Assembly: GCA_027625915.1 (NCBI GenBank)
Contig: JANTQA010000033.1
Coordinates: 4,712,001-4,776,000 of the forward strand
DNA from: Anaeramoeba flamelloides
Lineage: Eukaryota; Metamonada; Anaeramoebidae
Direction: 5' to 3'
Length of the DNA stretch: 64,000 bases
The position numbers and the translations under genes are program-made. Under the pieces are notes generated by a model. It saw only the letters and a program-made list of their open reading frames with translations. It made no database searches and was not told the DNA's origin. Shown in pieces: positions 11,801 to 22,435 of this stretch. The stretch's first letter is position 1; every line of letters begins with the position of its first letter.

Positions 11801-14800
11801 TTTCAAATTGACTTTTTTTAAGAAAATCAAAAACAAAGAAAAAAAAAAATGCAAAATGAAAACAAATGATTCTTGGACTAATTGAAAAAATTTATTTTGA
11901 TCTAAAAATTGAAAAAATTATTTTGAGAAGAATAATGAATGAAATTCATAGAATATGTTCTATTTCTTCAATAAAACTTGGCCCCTTTGACTGAAAAAGA
12001 GTTTATTTATAGTTGTTGTTAAAAAATAAATTAAACAAAATTTTCATTCGAATTTCCAAAATTTGTTTAAAAGATCAAAGTCAAATTTTAAATTATATAA
12101 TTCCATATACCCGTTATATTATTATTTTCTCCTTTATGAATTGAAGATTTTGGTGATTTATTTGAATTCTTGGAATATCTTTGTTTTTTTTTTTGGGAAA
12201 GATAAATGAAAATTGTGCTCCTTTTATTTTACACTTAACGGTATTAGTTGAACCCTTTTGTTTTTTTTTTTAAAACAAGAATTTGAAGAGTTGATTGTAA
12301 AACATTTTCAAAAAAAAAAAAATGCATAATACATTTTCGAAAATTGTCGTTCTTTTTTTTTAGTAAATTATTTTAAGGATTTAGCTTCAATTGAAAATTA
12401 ATTGATAAAGAGTTAGACCCTTACCAAGATGATTAAAATGTTTGAAATTCCTGATCATTGAAAAATTGGTTTCTGATTATTCAAAATTGGTTTCTGTGAT
12501 TTCTGTGATTTCTGTGGTTTTCAAAATCACTAAATTTTAAAGAAGAAAGTAAAAACCTATCTTAATAATTTTAAAAAAAATTGAGAAACTGAAAAATATT
12601 TTTAATTATCAACCGGAAAATCAAAGAAAAATTTGAAAAAATTCAAATTGTAAAAATTATTGGTTTATATCTGTCCCTTTTACTCCAAAAAGGACAATAT
12701 TAGCCGTATTGTCCTTTTTCCCTCATTTTTTAAAAAAAAATTAATAAATTGTGTAAAGTGTCTTTAAAATGACACTCTATGGTTGATAAGTAAGTTATCT
12801 CCTTTTTATTTTTCAATATTTTCCCTTTCACAAAAAAAAAAATTATAAATATTAGCCATATTTTCCCTCGTCTTCGACTCTGTGAAAATATGTGTTGTAT
12901 TGTTCCTTGGCCTTTAGCCTTCGAAACAATACATAAATATTTAAATTTTTTTTTTTGTGAAAGGGAAAATATTGAAAAATAAAAAGGAGATAACCCACAC
13001 ATATCAAAATGGGTTTGAAATATTTTTTTTTAATTGAACGATCTTTGAATATTTTTGAAAATAACTTACAACTAAATGTAATTTTTAAAAAGTGTAGTGT
13101 TTTTTATCACAAAATTTGCCTAAATACACTTGAAGCACTTTTTCAATTATTTTCTCTATTTCGATTTTTAAAAACAAATGTAAAAGTATTAAAGAGTCTT
13201 TCTCAAAATTTTGTTGTTTACGTTCTTGATTCTTTTCGGTTTCATACAGATGATTATAATTTACTTTTTAAGATATACCGTTTTTGATAATCCCACTGAA
13301 AAAATCATAAATTTGATTACAGTCAGTACCACTTTTAAGACACCAAACTTTTTATGCAATTTAAGGTACAAAAAAAAGCTCAAATTAAAGTACAAAATTC
13401 AAATTCTAATAAAATAATTTGTGTAAAAAAAATTTCCAAAAAAATTTGCCTGAATTTAGAGAATTTTTTGGTGACCTTAAATTGCATCAAAAGTTTTGTG
13501 TCTTAGAAGTGGTAATGGCTGTATTGAAATATTTTATTTATTTGGTGAGATTATCAATCCAATACAAAAAAGTTTGTTGAATTCTTTTTCAGAAAATGAA
13601 ATGTTCAAAATTATAACTCCGAATTGAAATTTCTAAATTTTTGTTTAGGAATTTCAATAAAGAATCATAATTTTCTTTAGCATTAGCCAGTGACAAGATA
13701 AGTAATGATTCTTTATTTTGAATAATAGCAAAGATGTTATTCTGATTGTTTTTGTTAATTTAAATTAATTATTTAATCCAAATTATTCGATTTTCTTTTC
13801 ATGGGATGGGTAGCCCAATACAACGTGATAAATACCATCATCTATTTCTAAATTGAAATATTTTTACAATAAATTTAAAGATTGTTTTTTTATTTTCTTT
13901 TTATCATTAACATAAGAATTTTTATTTTGGTAATTTGTGAAATTTATTAGTTTTAAAATGGAATGCTGAATGCTTCCATATTAAATTTTATTTGTCGTTA
14001 AGTTTTTTTGAGTTTTCTATTTATTAGGAAAATCAATAGATTTTCGTTAGGTTTTTTTTTTTACTTTTAGAAATAAACAGAAATTTTATTAAAATTTTCT
14101 CTTTATTTCTAAAGTAAAAAAAACCTAGAACACTTCGCAAATAAACAGAAAACTCAAAAAAACCTAGAACAATTAACAGATAAAACAGTAAAAAATCAAT
14201 AAAAACCTAGGCACTTTACGGCACTTGACGGCACGCTACGGTACTTGAAATTTCAAAGAAACCCCAGTCACTACTGTTTATTTATAGCATTTTGAAAACT
14301 AATAATTTTTAAATATTCTTGATCTTTCCGTACAGAACTATTGATTATTAATTTTTTTTGAAATTGATTTAGATTTTCATTTAACGATTTTAAGTTTTCT
14401 ATTTCAAAATTATATATTTATCTTTTAAAGTAAAAGAACTTTTTCTTGGGAGTTATGTGCTGTGTGTTATTTCTTTCAAATGAAAATTCCTAAACAAAAA
14501 TAATTTTTGGATAAATGGTGTAAAAAAACAATTAAAAATGTTGAATTTTTTGTTTGAATTAGAAAAGGATTTGAGTTCTGTGAGCAGAAACAATAATGTT
14601 AATAGTAAACAGATCTTGGCTCGCAATAATCCAAGGAAGACCTGTCAATTGCTGAAAATGTTTAAAAAGAAATTATGGTGCTTCTTTAGAATTTTAGTAA
14701 ATGTTTATTTGTTTATTGTGACCGCGATTGAATCGAAGCCTATTGCCCTTATATGAAAGCAGTTTTTCAAAGACTTGGTTGTTAGTCTGTATGTGTATTT

Positions 14801-16206
14801 ATAGTTTACGTTAGCTCGTAAAACGCAAGTATTTTTTTCTTTTATTATTTTTTTGATTTTTTTTTGATTGTTTCAATTCCAGTTTTCTATTGTTTTCTTG
14901 AATTTTCTTTTTTTGAGTTTTTTTAAAAAGTTCTAGGTATTAAAATTTGGCAAAGTATTTAACCACTCTGTCCTCGCATTATTATAAGCCGGGTATCCCC
15001 ATAACGTGTGGAGAATTGACGTAAATGTGATCGGTATTCTGGCAAAAACTTTTTTTGATAATGTCCATTTTGTGAAAAACCAATTTATTTCAAAAAAAAA
15101 AGAAAACTTGGAAAAAATTTTATTTTCATTTTATTTTCATTTTTTTTTCATATGTATTTTTTATTGCTGTTCTGATTAACCAACAAGTTTATTAGAGAGT
15201 TGTGTTGTTGATAGAGTTGTGATGTTTTTAAAATTGAGGAAAAAGTAATTTTTTCCAAAATGTGTAACTGGTTTCGGGTATGACACATTTTGGTTTTCGA
15301 CACATAAACCTGATTTTTCTCAAGCAAAAGTTTCTTTTTAAATAACACAAAAAACATTTAAAAGAAAAAAGACATTTCTTACACTTCAAATAAGATTTCT
15401 TTTCCGTCTGTTGCATCGCCAGACATGATTTTAATATTGTCATCAAAGTTAATCCAATTTTTCGAATTCCCCAGTGTCAACCAAGACTCTTCTGTAGATG
15501 AACAAAAGTAAACAAAGAACATGTCCTCTGTTAAAAAAACAAAAAAAAAAAATAAAAAGAAAACATTAAAAAACTTTTGCTCTTTTGGAGAGGATTTTCG
15601 AAAAATTAAACACCAAATAAGAAATCTCACTCGTTTTTTTTTCTTCGATAATCTTTTTTTCTTTTTCTTTTTCTTTTTCTTTTTCTTCTTCTTCTTCTTT
15701 TGTTAACCCTAATTGATCTTTGTCTTGGTTTTGTTCAGAATTTTGAGTCTCCTTCTGTTTTTCAGATTCTTCTTTGAGTTTTTTTTTCCGTTCCATTTCT
15801 TCGTATTCTTCATCAGATTCAATGAACTGATCTGTTGATAACAGTTCTGGATAAGTTTTATTATTGCGGCGTAAAAAAAAAATAGTGAAATCTTCCTCTA
15901 AATTATGGAGACCATCAGGGATCATTAACTCTTGAAGTGTCCTAAAGAGGTTTCCGTCAATGAAAGTTATGAAAGAATTCAATGAATGAATATTGAGGAT
16001 GGATCTTTGTAATTTCGAAAAGAGAAAAAAACAAAACAAAAAAAAACCACAAAAAAGTCCTACTCTGACAGTGTTCCACATGGCCGAGGGTACTGGCAAC
16101 GAACTGTGTTCCCACTAAAGGCATCAAAGTCTCCAAAAAGAATGTAATTAACATTACGTGTTCGTTTTGAAGACTTTGTTTCTTGATTATTGTTGTTATT
16201 TGTCAT
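5819..16206 (-). CDS. DENN-type protein of the Afi1/MesA (SPA) family
   Basis: The model has four exons: 16206-16064, 15941-15631, 15527-15383 and 7553-5819. Together they give 2334 nt, 777 codons plus TAA, and every junction is GT-AG with matching phase. Residues 18-41 carry an N-terminal DENN/Afi1 signature (ILFGDFDAFSGNTVRCQYP). The next exon continues it with LMIPDGLHNLEEDFTIFFL. An acidic KE-rich linker follows (about 85-150). Residues about 152-250 look like a WH1/PH-type fold split by the 7.8 kb intron (..ILFEV|EWYNDLKL..). The core DENN/SPA region runs from about 320 to 560: YVKTIKDDQAVRGTRYHAL, ISIFKPIL, then FPYANLP and VPGYIVGTTNPLF near 520-531. The C-terminal 200 residues look helical. 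Family members work with small GTPases in vesicle traffic and polarity. The exact GTPase is unknown. The link between exons 3 and 4 rests on phase, splice consensus and domain order. Confidence 0.83.
7985..9090 (+). repeat. 1.1 kb segment shared with AAA-gene introns, continuous copy
   Basis: Bases 7985-8560 match 33345-33870, and 8580-9090 match 35970-36490, both in direct orientation with perhaps 70-80 percent identity by eye. Here the two parts are adjacent, whereas at the other locus exon 2 of the AAA gene lies between them. A further short match (11380-11440 with 36505-36590) shows the homology resuming after two insertions. No open frame is visible. Confidence 0.7.
9146..10035. repeat. 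Chained-hairpin cluster A
   Basis: It is a chain of short near-perfect inverted repeats separated by CCTAACG/CGTTAGG-like and GTGCCGTCAAGTGCCG-like links. Stems include AAATAAACAGAAAATTT against AAATTTTCGGTTTATTT near 9513-9550, and a stem based on AGAATAAAGTAAAATC near 9890-9950. Related clusters lie at 13993-14248, 29045-29790, 32185-32852, 37516-37710 and 40361-40500. No coding frame is present. Confidence 0.8.
10119..11379. mobile_element. 1.26 kb nonautonomous inverted-repeat transposon
   Basis: The left end AGAGGTTTTGATGATAACAT and the right end (reverse complement AGAGGTTTTGATGATATCAT) form a terminal inverted repeat of about 21 bp with one mismatch. Inside the right end, bases 11175-11360 carry an irregular array of TATCGCGATTT-like motifs. 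The left subterminal part has weaker TCGAGATAAT-like motifs. There is no transposase frame. The flanks share only ATT, so the target duplication is unclear. The homologous locus near 36.5 kb lacks it, which supports insertion. Confidence 0.7.
11885..12010 (+). repeat. Dispersed repeat with TTTGACTGAAAAA block
   Basis: This is the plus-strand copy of the repeat seen inverted at 1355-1475, with partial relatives near 43.23-43.33 and 57.78-57.87 kb. No terminal repeats or coding frame are apparent. Confidence 0.55.
12687..12719. repeat. Perfect 13 bp stem hairpin
   Basis: AAAAAGGACAATA pairs exactly with TATTGTCCTTTTT across the 7-base loop TTAGCCG. It sits just outside the 201 bp foldback at 12794-12994, inside the DENN intron. 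Confidence 0.75.
12794..12994. mobile_element. 201 bp foldback / MITE-like element
   Basis: The ends GTTATCTCCTTTTTATTTTT and AAAAATAAAAAGGAGATAAC are the start of arms about 57 bp long that pair through TTTTCCCTTTCAC and a run of A/T. The central 80 bp contains a second, smaller inverted repeat (ATATTTTCCCTC versus GTGAAAATATG). No second copy was found in the window, so mobility is an inference. Confidence 0.65.
13318..13523. mobile_element. CAGTCAG palindromic MITE, diverged copy
   Basis: It starts TACAGTCAGTACCACTTTTA and ends GTAATGGCTGTA, with about ten changes against the consensus ends. It is inserted in the long DENN intron. Confidence 0.85.
13790..13990 (-). mobile_element. LINE 3'-end relic
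   Basis: Read on the minus strand, 13800-13855 gives IDDGIYHVVLGYPSHEKKI. This aligns with the Zn-knuckle/HFLW-type C-terminal region of LINE reverse transcriptases and with the relics at 31.8 and 40.2 kb (HFLWVFPSYEK and YHFLWELPI). A second shared piece is FHFKTNKFHK, against FHFKTKKFQ at 40.3 kb. It has in-frame stops and frame changes, so it is dead. A chained-hairpin cluster begins directly at its upstream side. Confidence 0.55.
13993..14248. repeat. Chained-hairpin cluster B
   Basis: It contains the ACAGAAATTTTATTAAAATTTTCTCTTT-type stem (14077-14110), the flanking AAAAAACCTAGAACACTTC link, and the GGCACTTGACGGCACGCTACG terminal motif. It abuts the LINE relic at 13790-13990. Confidence 0.75.
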
Positions 16207-17335
16207 CTTGAAGTAAGCCAAATAATTTACAAAAAATAATTTTGAGTTTGAACCATTTAGTTTTGGAATTTACTATAATTTAACCCTAAACATGTTTTTA
16301 GTGCTTTTTTGGTTCAGATAAGTCTCATTTTTTTTTCCAGAAGCAGAAATTTAAAAATTAAATTTTGAAAACATGTTTTTGTGTGAGGTATCTGAAAAAA
16401 AATTTAACTCAAGGTTCTACTTATTTTTATTCAGGATTAAAAGTGTTAAAAGAAATGACAAATAGAAAAACAGATCTAAAGATCTCTATTATCATTAAGA
16501 GTATTTGAAAAATAAAAGGGATAACATTTGAGTTGATTTTCCTTATTTTAAATTTAATAACATTCTTTCGTTTGTCAATTCTTAGTTTTCCCAAAATATA
16601 CCATTGGTGGTCTTGGAAATTTAAGTAGTTTAGAATTTAAAAGTATTCCCATTTTGTCAATTAGGTAATCTGAGTGTCCTTTAATGATTCTTTGTTTTAC
16701 CAAAAAGTCTTTAAAAAAGTCAAAAGAAAAATCAGTACTTACAATTTTAAATCTTTACATTGAGAAAACTCGATTTTGAAAAGGAAAATTGGAAAAAAAA
16801 GTTAAATGATTCCCATTTCTTCCTCTAATGACACTCAAGAATAAAGTGTATGAAATTGAATAAAAGCAAACAAAATTAAAATTGGTTGTTTTCTATAAAA
16901 TTATAAACAAAATTAAAAATCATTTACCGATTAATACTTTTTTCTTTTTTAAGAATTAAAATTAACCAGACTGTACAATTTAGATTTTCTAAATTAAAAA
17001 TTTATCTAAAAGTTGAATATCGAAGATTGATATAATTGTCGAAAAATCCATATGTTAATTGATTTTGTCAAGATATTGTTTCGAATTTTTTCACTTTATA
17101 ATTTGGAAAATCTTTGGGAGTTGTAATAAAAAATTTTCATTTCTTAATTGGTAAAAAAACAGTAATTACTTACATTTTGAATTTAATGTATTCGAATTAT
17201 AGACCAAAAGAATTAATTTTGTTAAGATAATTTTGGGGGTATTTTTACGAAATTATAAAAAGTAAAAATTAGTTTCGTAAGAAAATTTCCAAAAACCAAA
17301 TTGTTTAAGGTGGGGTGATACCAAAGAATTTTTGA
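16207..17335. other. Intergenic upstream of the DENN gene
   Basis: This is the 5' side of the minus-strand DENN gene. It is AT-rich and no promoter element, exon or RNA gene can be recognised in it. Confidence 0.55.
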
Positions 17336-17540
17336 TACAGTCAGTTTCACTTTTAAGGCACAAACTTTCAACGAAATTTAAGACACAAAAAAATATCAAA
17401 TTAAGGCACAAAATTCAAATTCTAGTAAAAATAAATTATATTAAAAAAAAAAAAATTCCAAAATTTGTGACTTAATTTGATATTTTTTTGTGCCTTAAAT
17501 TTCGTTGAAAGTTTGTGCCTTAAAAGTGAAACTGACTGTA
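17336..17540. mobile_element. CAGTCAG palindromic MITE
   Basis: The ends are TACAGTCAGTTTCACTTTTA and its exact inverse. The two arms pair over about 85 bp, through GGCACAAACTTTCAACGAAA and TTTAAGGCACAAAAAAATAT, around an AT-rich centre. TA flanks both sides. There is no coding capacity, as expected for a mariner-type nonautonomous element. Confidence 0.93.
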
Positions 17541-18651
17541 CCTTTTATTAGGAATATTGGATCAATCAAAGGATATTGCCAACAAATAATTTAATATGAA
17601 TCTTTCCCAATCAAAGAACTCAACTTTGTAATAATATCAATTGCTAGAAATGAAAAATTGATCAAAGAGAACTGATTACATAATTGAAAAAAAAAGAAAA
17701 TGAAAATAAAAAAGAAAAAAATTATTCAAGAAAATTAGAGAATAAATTATATTTGAATAAAATTTTATTATTGTGATTCTTTTAATGATTTTAATTGTAC
17801 CCAACAATTTTGAATTATAAGGTTAATTTTAAAGGTTAAATGTTGATAAAAAAATTTATCTTCATAAGAAGGAGTTTTGAAGTATTTATAGTTGGTCTAT
17901 GATATATTTTTAAGTTCAATTTTTTTTAATTTTTATTTAACTAATTGTAAAATTCTAATATAATTATGATTTTTTGAAATCAAATTTACAGAATAAAAGT
18001 TTGCTAGTATATACAAAATGAGATCTTTTCAATACTCGGTACTTGAACCATCCCCCAAAAAAATCAATTATGTGGAAAGACTTGAACTGCCCATATACAT
18101 TATTTCAAACTTTTTTTAATCTTTCAGAATAACAAGTATGATCCTATCAATCCTCTAATATTTTTCAAATTTTTTACTTGGAAAATAAATAACACTTGTG
18201 GCGGAAAAAAAAGGTTTAATTGTGGATAATAGAACAAGCTGATGTGAAGAATTTGAAGGTAAAATTACAAAATTTTTAAAAATTTGAAATCATGAAATTA
18301 TTTTAATGAATGTATAAGATAAAGCCAATAAACACGTGCAAAAAGTGATATCTTAATATTTTAAGTTTTTTCACTAAATTTGTCATTTTTCCAAAAACTA
18401 TAAAACTTTTCCTATGTACCCCAATAGGAGAGGTTTTTTGTTAGCAAACCTGGGGTTTCTAATAGAAAAAAAAAAAATTAATGTAAAAATAAAAATGTTT
18501 TTGTTTTCTGATTTCGGAAAATTATTTTCAATTTTTAATTTTTTTTTCAACCCAAAAATTTTTATTCGATTATTAAATCAAATTTTTCGTCTTAAAATCC
18601 CCAAGCCTGCTGATAAAAAACCTCTCCTGTTGGGGCACATAGTAAAAGTTT

Positions 18652-18828
18652 TACAGTCAGTTCCACTTTTAAGGCACAATAATAATCTCAAATTAAGGCA
18701 CAAAATTCAGTTTCTAGTAAAAATAAATTATTAAAAAAAAATATTACAAATTTCGTGCCTTAATTTGAGATTTTATTGTGCCTTAAATTTCGTTGAAAGT
18801 TTGTGCCTTAAAAGTGAAACTGACTGTA
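18652..18828. mobile_element. CAGTCAG MITE nested in a foldback arm
   Basis: This shortened copy has intact outer ends. Compared with the uninterrupted left arm (AAAAACTATAAAACTTT, near 18400), it sits exactly at a TA, which is present on both sides after insertion. Confidence 0.92.
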
Positions 18829-18873
18829 TAGTTTTTAGAAAAATGACAAATTTAGTAAAAAAACTTAAAATAT

Positions 18874-19072
18874 TACAGTCAGTTTCACTTTCAAGGCACA
18901 AACTTTCAACGAAATTTAAGGCACAAAAAAACTCAAATTAAAGCACAAAATTCAAATTCTAGTAAAAACAAATTGTAAAAAAAAAAATTCCAAATTTTGT
19001 GCCTTAATTTGAGATTTTTTTGTGCGTTAAATTTCGTTGAAAGTTTGTGCCTTGAAAGTGAAACTGACTGTA
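18874..19072. mobile_element. CAGTCAG MITE nested in a foldback arm
   Basis: It is a full-length copy. The uninterrupted arm reads GTGATATCTTAATATTTTAA. The interrupted arm reads AAAATAT-TA-element-TA-AGATATC, so the TA was duplicated on insertion. Confidence 0.92.
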
Positions 19073-19102
19073 AGATATCACTTTTTTCACATGTTTATAA
19101 GT

Positions 19103-20613
19103 GGTGTTGAACAAACTTCAAATCTTTTTTTGGGTTTTGTTCTTTATTTCTTTCTATCTAAAAGTACTACACAAGTGCAAATTTTTTAAGAGGGAAAATA
19201 CTTTTCACAGCATAGGACCTAAATGAAACCTGAAGTCAATTTTGCAATATCTTGAATTTTTCGGTTTTTGCCAAAAAGTGAAAAAAATTCATTTTTTTTT
19301 CCTATAAAAATTACTAGAAAAAAAATGATTTTATATTTTTTTTTCATTTTTTTTTTTTCATTTTTTTACGAGAATTAAAAGTCCCCAAAAGATATATTTT
19401 TAATATAGTTTGATTTAATGATATGTTATTGAAAACATTAATATTTGGTAACATATTATTAGGATATTAAATTCTTTTTTTTTAAAATCAAAAAAAAAAT
19501 AAAAAGACTAAAAAAAAATAATTTATCTCTAGTAAAAGTTTCACTTTTTATATAGATAGACATAAAAGAGATATCATTTTTTTAAACAAATAGGACATAT
19601 GTTTAAATTTGATTATTAGTGTGCTAAATTGATACATTTTTTTTTTTTTTTTTGAACTTTACTAATAAAATTAAGATTTTTTCAGTTTTTTTTGTTTTCG
19701 TGGTCCTTCTAACTTTTTTCACACAAACATTTTGATGGTCGCCCCAACGGGACAGAATACCTGAAATCTAGATAAAAAAAATGCCAAAAAAAATTCAAAA
19801 AATTCTTGAATAAACTGATTTGGCATCGATTGAAAAATAGTTGAAAAAAAATCTACTTTTTTTGGGCAGCCGTTCCCCCCCCTATTAATTAAAAAAATCA
19901 AAATTTCACACATTCCTCGAAATTACTCAAAAAATCATTAAAAAAAAACAAAAAAAAATATGTTTACTCAAAATTTATTGAATTAGATGAAGAAAAAAAC
20001 AAATAGAAGAAATAGAAAAAAATAATAAAAATGATTGGTCAATATAGATATATCAAAATAAAAATAATAAAAAAAAAATAAAAAATAATAAAATTAACAA
20101 TTAAAGTAAATTGTATTTATCGGATGGTTGTAAGACAGAGATGTTGTCATTTGGTGCTGATTTGAAGATCTTATAATCGTTGTGTGGGCATTTTTGAACA
20201 TTCTGTTAACTATATTCGAAATAGATAAATTATAATTTTTTATATTTGTAATTTAAATTATTTTTAAATTGGTTATTTTTGAATCATTTATTTAAAACAA
20301 TTAATGGTTATATATAAATATATCTATCTATCATGTTGAATTAAAATAAAAATGGATAAAAAAGTAGTAAAAAAGAGATAAAAAATCTAATTCTATCATT
20401 AAAAATTGTAAAAGGAAAAAGAAAAAGAAATAAATTAATATTTAATAATCAAAATAAATTTTGAATAAAACACCGATTTTTGATGAATTTTATTTTTTTA
20501 CTAATTCAAAATATTTAGCATCTTTTAAATTATAAAAATTATCATCAATAATTGATATTTTTTCGTTTACCGATTTCTATTCGTTTATCCCCAGATGATT
20601 CATAATTGAAACT
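19103..20613. other. AT-rich stretch, nothing recognised
   Basis: Homopolymer-rich DNA lies between MITE copies. Short open frames such as the minus-strand one at 19719-19913 have no domain, no splice context and no homology that I can name. Confidence 0.5.
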
Positions 20614-20813
20614 TACAGTCAGTTTCACTTTTAAGGCACAAACTTTCTACGAAATTTAAGGCACAAAAAAATATCAAATTAAAGCACAAAATTCAAATTC
20701 TAGTAAAAATAAATTGTGAAAAAAAAATTCCAAATTTTGTGCCTTAATTTGAGATTTTTTTTGTGCCTTAAATTTCGTTGAAAGTTTGTGCCTTAAAAGT
20801 GAAACTGACTGTA
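20614..20813. mobile_element. CAGTCAG palindromic MITE
   Basis: It is a full-length copy with near-perfect ends (TACAGTCAG...CTGACTGTA) and the usual central AAATTCTAGTAAAAATAAATT block. Confidence 0.93.
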
Positions 20814-20817
20814 AAAT

Positions 20818-20915
20818 TTATTCCCAAATTGGATGTAAAGTGTTGTATTGTTATTCTTTAAACCTTTTAATTTGTGTCCAAATTTTTGGAATTAAGTATA
20901 TTTAAATAAAACACA
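20818..20915 (+). repeat. Dispersed ~100 bp repeat, copy 2
   Basis: It is the direct copy of 438-535, lying between two MITEs that begin and end within 20 bp of it. Confidence 0.6.
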
Positions 20916-20933
20916 GGTATTAGTACAATCAGT

Positions 20934-21122
20934 TTCACTTTTAAGGCACAAACTTTCAACGAAATTTAAGGCGCAAAAAAACTCAAATTAAAGCACAAAA
21001 TTCAAATTCTAGTAAAAATAAATTGTAAAAAAAAAAATTCCAAATTTTGTGCCTTAATTTGAGATTTTTTTGTGCCTTAAATTTCGTTGAAAGTTTGTGC
21101 CTTAAAAGTGAAACTGACTGTA
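20934..21122. mobile_element. CAGTCAG palindromic MITE
   Basis: It is a full copy. The left end has one change (TACAATCAG) and the right end is intact. Confidence 0.92.
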
Positions 21123-21167
21123 TTATCATGAACATACTCATCAGTATACTCACTGTATTTGATTACT

Positions 21168-21368
21168 TACAGTCAGTTTCACTTTTAAGACACAAACTTT
21201 CAACGAAATTTAAGGCACAAAAAAAATCTCAAATTAAGGCACACAATTTAAATTCTAGTAAAATAATTTGTGAAAATTAAAATTCCAAAAAATTGTGCCT
21301 TAATTTGAAATTTTTTTGTGCCTTAAATTTCGTTGAAAGTTTGTGCCTTAAAAGTGAAACTGACTGTA
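21168..21368. mobile_element. CAGTCAG palindromic MITE
   Basis: It is a full copy only 45 bp from the previous one. Both ends are intact, with TA flanks. Confidence 0.93.
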
Positions 21369-21715
21369 TTTTGTTTTGTTTACTGATGTTTTTGGTGGTT
21401 TAAAAAATGTGGGTTTTCTGTAATGTTATATGTAGGGTAGGTCTCATTGATCAAACAAGTGATTTTTTATGGAATTATAGGCGTTATTTTACTGAAATAA
21501 AGCTGGTTTATTAATCGAATTCGTGAAGATGATTGGAAATTTTGGAGTGTTTTTTTTTTTAAATAAAAAAAATTTTTAAAAAAAAAAAAAAAAAAAAAAA
21601 ATGTCAAACTAAAAACAATAACCAATTAAAGCCAAAGTGTGCTAATACGAATAATAAAAATATTTACCTCTGTATATTTAATTAGTGTTACCTCAAAATT
21701 AACTCAAATGTCAAC

Positions 21716-21916
21716 TACAGTCAGTTTCACCCATAAGGTACAAACTATCAACGAAATTTAAGGCACAAAAAAAATCACAAATTAAGGCACAAAATTCATA
21801 TTCTAGTAAAAACAAATTGTAAAAAAAAAAATTCCAAATTTTGTGCCTTAATTTGAGATTTTTTTGTGCCTTAAATTTCGTTGAAAGTTTGTGCCTTAAA
21901 AGTGAAACTGACTGTA
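21716..21916. mobile_element. CAGTCAG palindromic MITE
   Basis: It is a full copy. A few changes in the left arm (CACCCATAAGGTACAAACTA) are not mirrored in the right arm, so the arms are drifting independently. Confidence 0.93.
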
Positions 21917-22435
21917 AGTGTTATCGGCTTATTGTTATTTTGTTGGAGCTTTTTAATTATTTTTAAATTGTATTTTTATCTTAAAGTCAGCTATGATGAA
22001 TTTTGCCAAAAGCTTGATCCATAAAATCTGTTGATAAGGAATTTTCTTGAAACTAAAAAGAAGGAAAAATGATTTTTCTAATTCTTCATTATTTTTAAGA
22101 AAGTGTTTTTTTGCTGGCTAACTAAGGTTTATGTATACCTCATATCAACTCATTATTGAAAACCCATCTCAACCACAAAAATTGATTTTATTAATGTATT
22201 TCACAAAACCACCTAAAAAGAAAGTAAAAAATTTCCAAAATTCCGATCTTCAAAAGGATCTCAAAAACAAAAAGGTGAAATATTTATTAAACAAAATCAG
22301 TAAAGACTTAATAAAATTATAGAAATTTGTTTCTTCGATGTTATTGAGGCCATAGCAATGGAGAAAATTCTCAATCCTTAAATTTGGAATATTTGATTTT
22401 TCAATTTTTACACTTGTGGAACACTTTTCAATTTT

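Larger units (their letters stand above)
7554..15382 (-). other. 7.8 kb repeat-laden intron of the DENN gene
   Basis: The donor is AAGT|GTAAGA and the acceptor is CAACAG|GGAG. It joins exon 3 (phase 2) to exon 4 so that GT+G makes a Val codon. The other two introns of this gene are 122 and 103 bp. The inserted material includes a segment shared with the AAA gene introns (7985-9090), two chained-hairpin clusters, a 1.26 kb inverted-repeat element, a 201 bp foldback, a MITE and a LINE relic. I see no convincing extra exon inside it, although a less AT-rich patch at 14960-15060 is open on the minus strand. Confidence 0.7.
18324..19102. mobile_element. Foldback element carrying two nested MITEs
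   Basis: The left arm 18324-18459 is repeated inverted in three pieces: 18594-18651, 18829-18873 and 19073-19102. The gaps are filled by two MITE copies (18652-18828 and 18874-19072). Shared landmarks are GTGATATCTTA, AAATTTGTCATTTTTC, ACCCCAATAGGAGAGGTTTT and CCTGGGG/CTTGGGG. Removing the MITEs restores a foldback of about 400 bp with arms of about 135 bp. It is non-coding. Confidence 0.85.

Noticed and set aside
14961-14995. Minus-strand GCGAGGACAGAGTGGTTAA, resembling the start of a tRNA-Ser/Leu
   Set aside because: No T loop, matching acceptor 3' strand or anticodon stem follows within 100 bases.
22131-22322. Plus-strand Lys-rich 63-codon frame
   Set aside because: It has low complexity, no domain and no splice context.
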